The notes: generated from the letters alone by a model not told the origin. A DNA stretch of 64,000 bases from Prochlorococcus marinus XMU1406 (GCF_017696055.1 NZ_JAAORG010000001.1:806001-870000); one strand, 5' to 3'. Positions 30,667 through 39,941 are shown, counted from the stretch's first letter. Made by a program: numbers and translations.

Positions 30667-31677
30667 TTGAATATTCCTGAAAATTCAAATACAAAAAGAA
30701 TTTCAATTGATTTACCTGAGGAACTAATTTCCAGGTTTGATCAATTACGAAAAGAGTGGGGATTTAGAGCAAGAGGACCTGTAATAGAAAAAATACTTAA
30801 AGAAATTCTTCAAGAAGATGATTTACTACCTAAGAACCAACAGCAAGAAATAGACTTTAACGAGAAGAAGAATAATGGAAATTTAAATATTGATGAAGAT
30901 ACAGCATTGGTATTAATTAAATCAGACGTTAAAAAAGAAGTTAATGAGATATCTTTAAATAAAAAAGTTATAAATAGAGATCAATATAGAGAAAAAGCCA
31001 ACTTAAACATAAGCCTTCCCAATTTTGTTGAAAAAAAAGTAAAGGATCTAAGAAGAAGTATTAATAGTGAAAAATTAAAAGAGAATATCAATGATATTCA
31101 AATTAACACAATTAAAGAAACTGAATTAATAAAATGTCGAATAGCGTTAATTAGTCATTGGAAAACCTTATATGGAACAGTTCCTAATGATCATGTAGTA
31201 GAAGCTGCGATGGATTGGTTTGGAAGGGACATATGGCCAAATCTTGATGGAACAGAAAATCTACCCTTTACGTGGAGTGCAGCCAATAAATTTATGTCTG
31301 AATTATGCCCATTTTGGATAAAGAAAAATCCATCCCTTGAAATTGTTTTATTAATGATTGGCGTTTTAGAAGACCCTTTTGCTACATCAGATTTAATTAA
31401 TAGAATACCAACATTAATGAGGAGGTTTGTAAGTAGATTTAAGCGATATAACCGATCAAACTCATTTGAAACTTTGGACTCAACAATGACTGTACATGGA
31501 GCACTTAAATTATTGAATTTATCAACATCTGCAGGATCAGCTCATACATTACGAAAAATTAGAGATGCCTATAAATCAAAAGCCTTAGAGACGCATCCAG
31601 ATGCTGGAGGATCAACAGATCAAATGAGAAAATTAAACGAAGCGTATCAATTGCTAAAAAATCTATATAAAAATTAG
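30667..31677 (+). CDS. ribbon-helix-helix / J-domain fusion protein
   Basis: A 336-residue protein starting at TTG 30667. Residues 10-48 (KRISIDLPEELISRFDQLRK then a helix) have the strand-helix-helix pattern of CopG/Arc-type DNA-binding domains. A Lys/Asn-rich linker follows, then a hydrophobic middle region (about 160-270) that I do not recognise. The C-terminal 48 residues form the helix II/HPD/helix III part of a J-domain, with HPD at 310-312 (LETHPDAGGS) and NEAYQLLKNL. It may tether an Hsp70 to DNA or a partner; that is inference. The palindrome cluster begins 19 bp after its stop. Confidence 0.75.
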   Translation: MNIPENSNTKRISIDLPEELISRFDQLRKEWGFRARGPVIEKILKEILQEDDLLPKNQQQEIDFNEKKNNGNLNIDEDTALVLIKSDVKKEVNEISLNKKVINRDQYREKANLNISLPNFVEKKVKDLRRSINSEKLKENINDIQINTIKETELIKCRIALISHWKTLYGTVPNDHVVEAAMDWFGRDIWPNLDGTENLPFTWSAANKFMSELCPFWIKKNPSLEIVLLMIGVLEDPFATSDLINRIPTLMRRFVSRFKRYNRSNSFETLDSTMTVHGALKLLNLSTSAGSAHTLRKIRDAYKSKALETHPDAGGSTDQMRKLNEAYQLLKNLYKN

Positions 31678-31696
31678 TATATTTATTCTTATATGA

Positions 31697-31710
31697 GACT
31701 TATATAAGTC
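31697..31710. repeat. palindrome GACTTATATAAGTC
   Basis: A perfect 14-bp palindrome, 19 bp downstream of the RHH/J-domain gene. Its core TTATATAA is shared with the copies at 31721 and 32429. Confidence 0.7.
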
Positions 31711-31720
31711 TATTTAATAG

Positions 31721-31732
31721 TCTTATATAAGA
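31721..31732. repeat. palindrome TCTTATATAAGA
   Basis: A perfect 12-bp palindrome with its left flank AG completing AGTCTTATATAAGA; centre-to-centre distance from the first copy is about 23 bp. Confidence 0.7.
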
Positions 31733-31876
31733 TAACTGAGAGTTGCAAGATTTCTTATCATCAATAATTAATTATTAGTCAATATTTATAGATACAATTA
31801 TTTTGAATAAATAGAAATTAACATAAAATTTACCTTGTAATTATAAGAATTTTGTTTGTATAGCATTTCTTATTTG

Positions 31877-31915
31877 AGTCTTACTTATAGTCTAATATAT
31901 AGTCTTATAATAGAT
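31877..31915. repeat. degenerate cluster of AGTCTTA / TATAGTCT words
   Basis: Three imperfect repeats of AGTCTTA-like words occur close together (AGTCTTACTTATAGTCT, then ATATAGTCTTATAATAG). They look like decayed or half-site relatives of the perfect palindromes nearby. Confidence 0.5.
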
Positions 31916-32100
31916 TAGCTAGATATAATATTTTTATAAATTTTAATAAAATATTCCCAAACGGTTAATGCTCAACAAAATTATACAAATTGACAAAAAT
32001 AAATAATTTATGTCCTTACGTTGTCCAATAAAATAATAATATAATAAAAGTATTGGCATTAAAGGCGTTTATATTTACTCACGCTGCCTTATAGACAGTA

Positions 32101-32349
32101 CTACTCACTTTGAAGCTTTTGTATAGCAGTTTGTTTATCCATGCTAGGAACATCACTTAAGCCGTTTGCGTCAAACCAAGGCGCACTTGCCCAATCAAAC
32201 CCTTCACCAAAAGTATTATCAGGTGCAGTTATGTACCAATGACAAGAAGTGTCAGGAACATCAACAGCACATTTTGACCAATCATTTGACCACTGAGGGA
32301 CTTGTACCCACAGCACTGAAGATAGCAATAGAGATAGCAGATTGATCAT
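32101..32349 (-). CDS. small secreted protein of unknown function (82 aa)
   Basis: An 82-residue protein with an N-terminal hydrophobic stretch (LLSLLLSSVLWVQV) that could be a signal peptide, followed by a Trp-rich, two-cysteine mature part (KCAVDVPDTSCHWYITAP), which could form a disulfide in the periplasm. ATG 32349 is the only sensible start. The gene is isolated, with palindromes of the same family on both sides. I do not recognise the family. Confidence 0.6.
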   Translation of the reverse strand: MINLLSLLLSSVLWVQVPQWSNDWSKCAVDVPDTSCHWYITAPDNTFGEGFDWASAPWFDANGLSDVPSMDKQTAIQKLQSE

Positions 32350-32428
32350 GATACTAATAATACAACATTAAATAGTTTTATAGGATTATTGCTTGTCTTA
32401 TATAAGAATTATGTATAGACTACTTTAT

Positions 32429-32444
32429 AGTCTTATATAAGACT
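32429..32444. repeat. palindrome AGTCTTATATAAGACT
   Basis: A perfect 16-bp palindrome, the longest copy of the family, 11 bp beyond the pheT stop and upstream of the small secreted-protein gene. A weaker related copy (GTCTT...TATAAGA) lies about 30 bp to the left near 32396-32407. It could act as an operator or, since it lies between genes, contribute to termination; no T-run follows it directly. Confidence 0.7.
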
Positions 32445-32454
32445 TATAATACAA

Positions 32455-34899
32455 TTAATTTCTCAATTTAGTGTTAAAACATTTTTCAACATTAGAAATA
32501 ATATTTGAATGTATAGATGTAATGTCCGAGTCTAGTAATGTTTTATCTTTATCTCTATAAGATAATCTAAATGTATAACTTATATGATCATCTCCAAATT
32601 TAGTATCTTCAAAAACATCAATTAAATTTACATCCTCTAAGAGATTTTTTCCTGTTTTTCGTATCTGTGATGTTATTTCGCTAATTAAAAATTTCTTACT
32701 GAAAACAAAATTTATATCCCTTTCCATTTTCGGAACAATTGGATATTGCTTATATATTGGAATCCATTTATTTTTTCTAGTACTTGCTCCCAAAAGGTTA
32801 GAGACACTTATGCTAAATAAATAAACTTTTTTTAATGACTTCTTTTCTAATATTAGTTTAGGATGAATTTCACCAAAATAACCTGTATCTTTACCTTCAA
32901 TAACTAATTTCGCTGTTCTTCCTGGATGTAGAAAATTAAATGCATCAGAAGGTTTATCTTCGATTTTTATATTCAAAGATGATAAAGCCTCCTTTAACTT
33001 TCCTCTAGCCTGGTAATAATTAAGGTCATTATCCTTATCCGAATTTATCCATTTTCCAAATTTTCTATTTCCATAAATCGCACCATTCAGCACTTCTTCT
33101 TGAATGAACTCATTTTTCTTTTGAAAAACATTTCCAATTTCAAATATATAACAACCTGTTTGTCCAGCTTTTATATTACGGTTTACTATCTCCAAATGTT
33201 CTTTCCAGATATTATCCCTTAGGCAACTTGTTTCTAATAACAAAGGATTAGAAATCTTTATAAGTTTTTCATTATCTTCTGGAACAAGAGAGTAGCTTAG
33301 TACCTCATTAAAACCATTTTCTGTGAAGCCATTTTTTACTTTTCTCAATGCTAACTGTTCTGATGACAATTTTCCAGGCTTTATTGGATTAGGAAGGTTT
33401 AAGTCGAATCTGTCATACCCTATTAATCTCGCAATTTCTTCAATTAAATCTATTTCTCTTATTAAATCATGTGATCTATTGGGAATTACTGCTACATCCC
33501 AGCCATATTCTTTATTCTTTAAAGTACAACCTATGAGAATTAATTTATCAACTATTTCATTATCAGATAAATTTCTTTTTTCAAATTTATCGTTAATTAT
33601 TAATGGACCAAGAATTTTATGTATTCGATTTCTCCGTAGTTTTATAAATATATCCTCACTTTTTTTTAAATTCGATGTATTGATAATTGGTGAATTAATA
33701 GAAAAAAATTCTTCTAAAAGATTAATGGCCCTTGTTACTGCACTTATTGTATTTTTTGATGTAATCCCTTTTTCATACCTACTGCTAGATTCTGTTCTTA
33801 TGCCAACCGCCTTTGAAGATTTTCTTATAATGACTGGATTAAAAACGGCGCCTTCAAGGTAAATAGAAGACGTAGTATTGCTTACAGAAGTCTCTAAACC
33901 ACCTATCACCCCAGCAATAGCAACAGGTTTATCGCAGCATGTAACTACTGTAATATTTTCATTTAATTCATATTTTTTACCATCTAAACAAACAAGGCTT
34001 TCGTTATCCTTGGCTTTTCGTACAGAAAAGTCTTCTGGAGAAACTTCCTTTCCAATTAAATTAGATAGTTTTTCTTTATCAAACGCATGCAAGGGTTGCC
34101 CTTGTTCTAAAAGAATATAGTTTGTCAAATCAACTAGAAGATTAATGGACTTTATACCTGATTTTTCTATACGGTCTCTAAGCCATTTTGGAGATAATTT
34201 ATCTCCATTTACTCCATCAATGCAGCTTATTGTATATATGCAATTAGAGTCTATAGCCTCTGGACAAAGTTTCATTCCCTTAAGTAAATGAATTTTATAT
34301 TTATGGTTTAATTCTGGAAAATTTAATGTGGATTCTAAAAGGGCAGAAATTTCACGGGCTATTCCTATAACAGACATGCCGTCAGGTCTATTAGCTGTAA
34401 TAGCTAAATCATATATAAAATCATTTAATTGAAGCAAGTCAGACCCTGGAGTGCCCAATTCATGTTTTAAGGCTAAATCATCATCAATGATCTCTATACC
34501 TTCGCTAGAGTCTTCTAATCCAAGCTCCTGTAAAGAGCATATCATTCCTTCACTAATGACACCTCTAATTTCACTTCTTTTAATAGTTAAATCAACTGCA
34601 TTTAATTTCGCGCCGACAGTAGCAACATAAACGTAAATATTTGGTTTAATATTGCTTGCACCACAGATAATTTGTAAATTCTTTGCAGTACCAATATCAA
34701 CTTGGCAAATTGAAAGTTTATCAGATCCTTCGTGTTTTAAAACAGATAATACCTTACCTAAAACAACACCATTTACATTTTCTGAACAATCTTCTAATGA
34801 TTCAACCTCAAATCCACCAATAGACAATTTCTCAGAGAGATCTTCAGGAGTAGCAGTAATTTCTACTAATTTTTTCAACCAATTTTGAGAAACTTTCAT
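32455..34899 (-). CDS. pheT: phenylalanyl-tRNA synthetase beta subunit
   Basis: An 814-residue beta chain of the alpha2-beta2 PheRS. The N-terminal tRNA-binding domain has CQVDIGTAKNLQIICGASN; B3/B4 editing, B5 and the catalytic-like core follow, and the C-terminus is the RRM-like FDX anticodon-binding domain (YPIVPKMERDINFVF onward). The length is normal. The partner pheS is not in the window. Confidence 0.95.
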   Translation of the reverse strand: MKVSQNWLKKLVEITATPEDLSEKLSIGGFEVESLEDCSENVNGVVLGKVLSVLKHEGSDKLSICQVDIGTAKNLQIICGASNIKPNIYVYVATVGAKLNAVDLTIKRSEIRGVISEGMICSLQELGLEDSSEGIEIIDDDLALKHELGTPGSDLLQLNDFIYDLAITANRPDGMSVIGIAREISALLESTLNFPELNHKYKIHLLKGMKLCPEAIDSNCIYTISCIDGVNGDKLSPKWLRDRIEKSGIKSINLLVDLTNYILLEQGQPLHAFDKEKLSNLIGKEVSPEDFSVRKAKDNESLVCLDGKKYELNENITVVTCCDKPVAIAGVIGGLETSVSNTTSSIYLEGAVFNPVIIRKSSKAVGIRTESSSRYEKGITSKNTISAVTRAINLLEEFFSINSPIINTSNLKKSEDIFIKLRRNRIHKILGPLIINDKFEKRNLSDNEIVDKLILIGCTLKNKEYGWDVAVIPNRSHDLIREIDLIEEIARLIGYDRFDLNLPNPIKPGKLSSEQLALRKVKNGFTENGFNEVLSYSLVPEDNEKLIKISNPLLLETSCLRDNIWKEHLEIVNRNIKAGQTGCYIFEIGNVFQKKNEFIQEEVLNGAIYGNRKFGKWINSDKDNDLNYYQARGKLKEALSSLNIKIEDKPSDAFNFLHPGRTAKLVIEGKDTGYFGEIHPKLILEKKSLKKVYLFSISVSNLLGASTRKNKWIPIYKQYPIVPKMERDINFVFSKKFLISEITSQIRKTGKNLLEDVNLIDVFEDTKFGDDHISYTFRLSYRDKDKTLLDSDITSIHSNIISNVEKCFNTKLRN

Positions 34900-34953
34900 A
34901 TATATTTTTTAATCAATGATGATAAAAGAAATGAGTTTATCTTCAAAAAAGTT

Positions 34954-34985
34954 TGTTGAAGATGTACAATAGAAAATTATACAAT
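34954..34985 (+). promoter_or_regulatory. candidate promoter of rpmG-rpsR
   Basis: TTGTTG (34954-34959) and TATACA (34978-34983) are separated by 18 bp, with the rpmG ATG at 35001. An overlapping alternative is TTGAAG/TACAAT with 17 bp spacing. It lies in the divergent pheT/rpmG gap. Sigma70-like, based on sequence only. Confidence 0.4.
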
Positions 34986-35000
34986 AAAGTATTAATTAAA

Positions 35001-35195
35001 ATGGCCAAAAAAGGGACAAGAGTTGTAGTGACCCTGGAATGTACTGAAGCTAGGACAAGCACAGATCCTAAGAGATCAAATGGTGTCTCAAGATATACTA
35101 CTGAAAAGAATCGTAGAAATACAACTGAAAGATTAGAACTAAAAAAGTTTAATCCTCATTTAAACAGAATGACAATTCATAAAGAAATAAAGTAA
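35001..35195 (+). CDS. rpmG: 50S ribosomal protein L33
   Basis: A 64-residue L33. The true start is ATG 35001 ([20 protein letters not shown]); an upstream in-frame ATG at 34953 would add 16 non-homologous residues and overlaps the candidate promoter. Cyanobacterial L33 has just this N-terminus. It is followed 17 bp later by rpsR, a common pairing in cyanobacteria and plastids. Confidence 0.95.
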   Translation: MAKKGTRVVVTLECTEARTSTDPKRSNGVSRYTTEKNRRNTTERLELKKFNPHLNRMTIHKEIK

Positions 35196-35212
35196 TCAAA
35201 TCAAATTTAATC

Positions 35213-35434
35213 ATGCCTAATTCAATTTTTAAAAAACAATTATCACCTATCAAACCTGGAGATCCTATTGACTATAAGGATGTAGAACTACTAAAAAAAT
35301 TCATAACTGAGAGAGGTAAAATCCTACCAAGAAGGATGACAGGTTTAACCTCTAAGCAACAAAGAGATCTTACATTAGCTGTTAAAAGAGCCAGAATTGT
35401 AGCTCTTTTACCCTTCGTAAATCCTGAAGGATAA
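35213..35434 (+). CDS. rpsR: 30S ribosomal protein S18
   Basis: A 73-residue S18 that binds S6 in the small-subunit platform. [20 protein letters not shown] followed by [18 protein letters not shown] is the family signature. It is encoded between rpmG and the RNB ribonuclease gene. Confidence 0.95.
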   Translation: MPNSIFKKQLSPIKPGDPIDYKDVELLKKFITERGKILPRRMTGLTSKQQRDLTLAVKRARIVALLPFVNPEG

Positions 35435-35480
35435 TTTCATATTGAATATAGTTGGCACTATAATTTAGTATCTCAAATAT

Positions 35481-36665
35481 TTGAAAGATTTAACTAATTT
35501 AAAAACATATATTATTGACTCTGACGATCCACATGAAGTTGATGACGCTATTTCATTAGAAATAAAAGAAGGAAATAAAAAAAATTTATGGATACATATT
35601 AGTAATCCATGCAAACTCTTTTTGCATGACTCTAATGTTGATTTAGATGCAAGAAAGAGAAATAGCAGTTTATATTTAATTGATCAATATATCCCAATGC
35701 TACCTAAAGATATTGTTGAAAAGGCAAATCTAGCTCAAAACAAAATTTCTGAAACTATTAGTGCAGCAATAGAATTCAACGACGATGGATCAATAAATAA
35801 TTATGAAATAACTGAAGCAATAATAAAACCGAAATATCAATTAACATATGAAGATGCAAATGAAATATTAGAATTAGAACCTAAAGAAGAAACAGAATTA
35901 ATTGAGATTAAAAATTTATTAGAAAAAAGTATTACATTTAGAAAGAAACAAGGAGCAATTATTTTTGAAAGTCCTAATAGTAAAATTAAATTAGATAAGG
36001 ATAAGATTGTACTAAATAAATTAGAGAAAACAATATCACAAATTATAGTTGCAGAATCAATGATATTAATGGGTTATGTAACAAGTTTATTTGTAGAAAA
36101 ATATAATCTAGCGGCCGCGTTTAGGATTCAGAAACTAAATTGTAATCCATCTGAAATACTTAATAAATACAATGATAGTGATATTAAATATATAATATTA
36201 AAACAATATATGGGTAAAAGTTACATAACCACTAAGCCAGGAATCCATGAATCACTAGGTCTTAAAATGTATGTACAATGTACTTCACCATTAAGAAGAT
36301 ATCTAGATTTAATTATACAAAGGCAAGTATATAATAAAATAAATAATTACAAGCTTCTAAGTAAAGATTCAATCTCAAAAATTATTGATTATTCTAAGAA
36401 TAGACAATCAGAGAATAATAATATTTTTAAAAATGATAAATTTAAGTATTTAACATTATTTTTTAAGACTAAAAATAACCCTTTTTATAGAATAATATTC
36501 GTTAAGTGGATTAATTATAAAAAAAATATTGCTTTGGTTTATTTTCCAGATTATTCACTAGAAATACTTATTACTCTTTTTGTATCAATAGAAATATATA
36601 GTAATAAAATATATAAAGTTAAATATATTATAAATGATAATAATCTTTTAGAGTTTATTTATTAA
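35481..36665 (+). CDS. compact RNase II/R-family exoribonuclease (RNB domain only)
   Basis: A 394-residue RNB protein starting at TTG 35481, 46 bp after rpsR. It begins almost directly at the active site: D13, E19, D21 and D22 in IIDSDDPHEVDDAISLE align with the catalytic Asp cluster of RNase II (D201, D207, D209, D210; the second is Glu here). Later RNB blocks are also intact (LPKDIVEKANLAQ, FRKKQGAIIFES, CTSPLRRYLDLIIQRQV). Typical RNase II/R is 640-800 residues with two cold-shock domains and an S1 domain; this one lacks the N-terminal RNA-binding domains, and its C-terminus is at most a degenerate S1-like remnant. Predicted 3'-5' exonuclease. Confidence 0.88.
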   Translation: MKDLTNLKTYIIDSDDPHEVDDAISLEIKEGNKKNLWIHISNPCKLFLHDSNVDLDARKRNSSLYLIDQYIPMLPKDIVEKANLAQNKISETISAAIEFNDDGSINNYEITEAIIKPKYQLTYEDANEILELEPKEETELIEIKNLLEKSITFRKKQGAIIFESPNSKIKLDKDKIVLNKLEKTISQIIVAESMILMGYVTSLFVEKYNLAAAFRIQKLNCNPSEILNKYNDSDIKYIILKQYMGKSYITTKPGIHESLGLKMYVQCTSPLRRYLDLIIQRQVYNKINNYKLLSKDSISKIIDYSKNRQSENNNIFKNDKFKYLTLFFKTKNNPFYRIIFVKWINYKKNIALVYFPDYSLEILITLFVSIEIYSNKIYKVKYIINDNNLLEFIY

Positions 36666-36733
36666 TAAGGTAATAAATATAATAGGTTGATATTAGTTTA
36701 AAAAATATCTGTTAGTATTAATAAAAAAGCTTT

Positions 36734-38278
36734 ATGACTTTTGTCATTACTACCCCTTTATACTATGTTAATGATAAACCTCATTTAGGAAGTGTATATA
36801 CAACAATAATTTGTGACTCAATAGCTAGATATAAAAGGCTTGCAGGTGAAGATGTTATTTTCATCACTGGTGTTGATGAACATGGTTTGAAAATACAAAG
36901 AACAGCTAATGAAAAGGGTATTGAACCAAAATCACATTGTGATGAAATCTCAGAAGTATTTAATAATAATTGGAAAAATTGGAATATATCCTTTGATAAA
37001 TTTATAAGAACAAGCTCAAAAAATCATGAAATTATTGTTAATGAATTCTATGAAAGAGTAAAAGCATCAGATGATATCTATATGGGAGTTCAAAAAGGTT
37101 GGTATTGTGTCGGTTGTGAAGAATTTAAAGATAATCCAGAAAACTCATCAACATACAAGTGTCCCATACATCAAAAAAATCTAGAATGGAAAAATGAAGA
37201 GAATCTCTTTTTTAGACTTTCAAAATATCAAAAAGAAATTGAGAAAATAATCAACGAACCTTCATTTATAGAGCCAATAGAAAGAAAGAATGAAATTATA
37301 AATTTTGTATCTAGGGGTTTAAAGGATTTTTCAATTTCAAGAACAAATGTCACATGGGGAATTACTGTCCCTGGTTACGATAACCATACCTTTTATGTAT
37401 GGTTTGATGCTTTACTTGGATATGTAAGCGCCATTAGTTCTGATGCGATAGAAAAATTATTAGAAAAATCAATTAATGAAGGATGGCCAGCTGATGTTCA
37501 TTTTATTGGTAAAGATATACTGAGATTCCATGCTGTATATTGGCCCGCAATGCTCATTTCTGCCAATATGAAAGTTCCTAAAAAGATTTTTGGGCATGGG
37601 TTTCTTACAAGAGAGGGGCAAAAAATGGGTAAAAGCTTGGGAAATGTACTCGACCCTGATTTATTGCTTACAAAATATGGAAATGATCCTGTAAGGTGGT
37701 ACCTCATTAAAGACATATCACTAGGAAATGATGGGGATTTTCAAGATAAAAGATTTGTTGACATTATCAATAATGACTTAGCTAATACAATTGGCAATTT
37801 ATTAAATAGAACATCATCTATGTCTAGAAAATGGTTTGATAATAAAGTGCCAAATAATGAAAATTTTTTAAGTGAAAATAAATTAGAGAATTCTGCCAAA
37901 ATTGCAGTTGAAAACTATATTTATAACTTTGATAACTACAAATTAGATCTAGCAGCTAATGAGGTACTCAGCCTAGCAATTAATACAAATTTGTATTTAA
38001 ATGATAATCAGCCATGGCTGTTAATAAAAGAGAAAGATAATCTACCTCTAGTTAAACAAATTATTTATAACGTTTTAGAAAGTACCCGAATAATAGGATT
38101 GTTATTACTACCTTTATTGCCCGAATTATCTACAAAAATTAATGAACAACTTGGATCTATATATAGTGAAGAAATTCCTTGGAAACAACAATTAAGTTGG
38201 GGATTACTAGTAAGTAACTCAAGTCTTCCTAAACCCACTCCAATCATAAATAAACTGGAGTATGAACAAAATTTATAG
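36734..38278 (+). CDS. metG: methionyl-tRNA synthetase
   Basis: A 514-residue class Ia synthetase. The HIGH-equivalent is HLGS in YYVNDKPHLGSVYTT, the zinc region has YCVGCEEF and YKCPIHQK, and the KMSKS loop reads KMGKS. The C-terminal dimerisation domain of larger MetRS is absent, as in many bacteria. Its end overlaps the LptC-like gene by 17 bp. Confidence 0.95.
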   Translation: MTFVITTPLYYVNDKPHLGSVYTTIICDSIARYKRLAGEDVIFITGVDEHGLKIQRTANEKGIEPKSHCDEISEVFNNNWKNWNISFDKFIRTSSKNHEIIVNEFYERVKASDDIYMGVQKGWYCVGCEEFKDNPENSSTYKCPIHQKNLEWKNEENLFFRLSKYQKEIEKIINEPSFIEPIERKNEIINFVSRGLKDFSISRTNVTWGITVPGYDNHTFYVWFDALLGYVSAISSDAIEKLLEKSINEGWPADVHFIGKDILRFHAVYWPAMLISANMKVPKKIFGHGFLTREGQKMGKSLGNVLDPDLLLTKYGNDPVRWYLIKDISLGNDGDFQDKRFVDIINNDLANTIGNLLNRTSSMSRKWFDNKVPNNENFLSENKLENSAKIAVENYIYNFDNYKLDLAANEVLSLAINTNLYLNDNQPWLLIKEKDNLPLVKQIIYNVLESTRIIGLLLLPLLPELSTKINEQLGSIYSEEIPWKQQLSWGLLVSNSSLPKPTPIINKLEYEQNL

Positions 38279-38885
38279 ATTAATAATTTTCCTTCCATTA
38301 TTTATGCTTGGTTGCACCCCAAATGTAATTGATGAAAATAAAGTTAAACAAACAATAGATAGTTTAGATATGACTATTTTCTCTAAAAGTGGAGATAAAA
38401 TATATTCAATTACCAGTCCAAATTCAAGTTATGACAATATTGAATTAAAATTCGAATTAAAAAAACCTATCATTAATATTCTCAATGGGGAAGAAACTAA
38501 ATATATTATTAGTTCAGAAGAATCTTCATTATCAGACAACAATAATTTCCTGGAATTAAAAGGGAATGTTAAATTAAGAACTCTTAAAAAAGATGGGGAT
38601 ATTTTATATGCTGATTATTTTACTTGGAATATAGAAAATACTAACTATATATTAGAGGGTAATATAAGATTTGAAAATCAAAATATCATCTTAAATTCAG
38701 GAAAAGCCATATTGGATTCAGATAACATAATTGAATTTTTTAATCCCGTAAAATATATAATAAAAGATGAAAATAACGAAAATAAATATGAAATAAATTC
38801 AGAAAATGCTTACTATAATTTAAATACTGAATCAGTAAGTTTTAAAGCAAAAGATAAAAGAGTTAAATCAATAATTTATTTTTAA
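38262..38885 (+). CDS. lptC: LptC-like lipoprotein (LPS transport)
   Basis: A 207-residue protein with an N-terminal lipobox: hydrophobic RLIIFLPLFMLGC with Cys18 as the likely lipidated residue. The rest is all beta-like, with features of LptC/DUF1239 (FSKSGDKIYSITSPNSSY, then an LKGNVKLRTLKKDGDILYAD repeat of LptA/LptC-type strands). It would pass LPS from the inner membrane to LptA. No other lpt gene lies nearby, so the call rests on fold-like pattern and is moderate. Confidence 0.62.
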   Translation: MNKIYRLIIFLPLFMLGCTPNVIDENKVKQTIDSLDMTIFSKSGDKIYSITSPNSSYDNIELKFELKKPIINILNGEETKYIISSEESSLSDNNNFLELKGNVKLRTLKKDGDILYADYFTWNIENTNYILEGNIRFENQNIILNSGKAILDSDNIIEFFNPVKYIIKDENNENKYEINSENAYYNLNTESVSFKAKDKRVKSIIYF

Positions 38886-39508
38886 AATTTATTTTTTGTA
38901 AAAATATTTTTAATTTTTTTGGACCAGTTATTAATCCATTTTTCATCAGACTTCGTAAAACACTTTGCACTCCAGCCTCCTATCAATATAAAAGCTTTAT
39001 TATTTATAGGTACAACTAAGATTGATGGAATGTCGGCACAAAAATTAAAAAATTCATCTCTACCAGGATAAAATTTAGTATTTGCTAATGATATTAATTT
39101 CATATCTTTTATAGATCTCAGACAAGTTTCCCCGGGTTTAAAATCATTACTTGAAGTCATTCCCCTCCTCAATATATTAACGCCATCATTGTGTATTAAT
39201 ATTGCTGCTGCTGCTGTAGAAGTTAATATCGCTTCAGAACCCCATGCAAGTTCATCAATAACTTCATCAGGCATGTTTCTATCGAAGATAAACTTATTTT
39301 CTCCTTTTAAAGCAGCTTTCTCACCAGCTAATGGTTCGAATTGTTTAAATAAAAAACCTATCAAAATAATAATTATTGAAGCTATTGAAGCTAACACTTG
39401 TGCTCTTTCAAGCTCAGGAGTGATTGTTTCTATTGAAATGAAATTTGCTATCTGAAAAATAAAGAGTATGGCACCAATTAATATTAATGATTTCCCATTG
39501 AATCCCAT
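38882..39508 (-). CDS. cofactor assembly of complex C subunit (CCB2/CCB4-like)
   Basis: A 208-residue protein with two N-terminal transmembrane helices (about 8-25 and 38-54) followed by a soluble domain. The layout and the motif FEPLAGEKAALKGENKF resemble CCB2/CCB4, which help attach haem ci to cytochrome b6 in cyanobacteria and chloroplasts. It is convergent with the LptC-like gene, the stops sharing TTAA at 38882-38885. Confidence 0.75.
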   Translation of the reverse strand: MGFNGKSLILIGAILFIFQIANFISIETITPELERAQVLASIASIIIILIGFLFKQFEPLAGEKAALKGENKFIFDRNMPDEVIDELAWGSEAILTSTAAAAILIHNDGVNILRRGMTSSNDFKPGETCLRSIKDMKLISLANTKFYPGRDEFFNFCADIPSILVVPINNKAFILIGGWSAKCFTKSDEKWINNWSKKIKNIFTKNKF

Positions 39509-39619
39509 ATTTTAAATATGTTATATCTAATTAAATTATGCAAATATTATATTGTTTATTACATTTAAAATTACTCAATCATATGGTTTTTAATATATAA
39601 TTAATCAAAACCTTTTAAA

Positions 39620-39931
39620 ATGAACCTAAACATCAATAAATATATATTTTCTGTAATCTTTACTGGCTTAATTTTTATTCTTATCCCCTCGACTACATAC
39701 GCAAATGAAATTCCGAGTATAAATAAATATTTTGGTATTGCTCAACAGAAGACTATTATAAGTTACGAAAAAAGTCAGCCTTCATCTATTGACAACCCTG
39801 TAGTGGATCCAAATTTTAACACTATGAGATCAAAAGATACTGAGAGTTCAACTGCTACTTATATAGTTATAGGTTTGTTAATTGCGGCCACAATTATTCC
39901 TTTAGCAACATGGTGGTATTTCTCTAAATAA
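39620..39931 (+). CDS. small membrane protein of unknown function (103 aa)
   Basis: A 103-residue protein with an N-terminal hydrophobic segment and Ala-rich cleavage-like site (PSTTYANE, near residue 29), a short hydrophilic middle, and one C-terminal transmembrane helix (about 80-101, YIVIGLLIAATIIPLATWWY). Predicted topology is a periplasmic/lumenal loop anchored C-terminally. No family recognised. It lies 10 bp before cobU. Confidence 0.6.
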   Translation: MNLNINKYIFSVIFTGLIFILIPSTTYANEIPSINKYFGIAQQKTIISYEKSQPSSIDNPVVDPNFNTMRSKDTESSTATYIVIGLLIAATIIPLATWWYFSK

Positions 39932-39941
39932 TAGAGAATTT

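Larger units (their letters stand above)
31678..32100 (+). other. 423-bp non-coding region with palindromes
   Basis: No reading frame of note on either strand; ATG-started frames here are 12 codons or fewer. The stretch is very AT-rich and holds two strong palindromes at its left end and a third cluster of AGTCTTA/TATAGTCT words near 31877-31915, listed separately. No tRNA-like or clear terminator fold was found. A small RNA is possible but unsupported. Confidence 0.6.

Noticed and set aside
34953-35000. Longer L33 reading frame from the upstream ATG
   Set aside because: The extra residues do not match L33 and overlap the likely promoter; ATG 35001 gives the canonical N-terminus.
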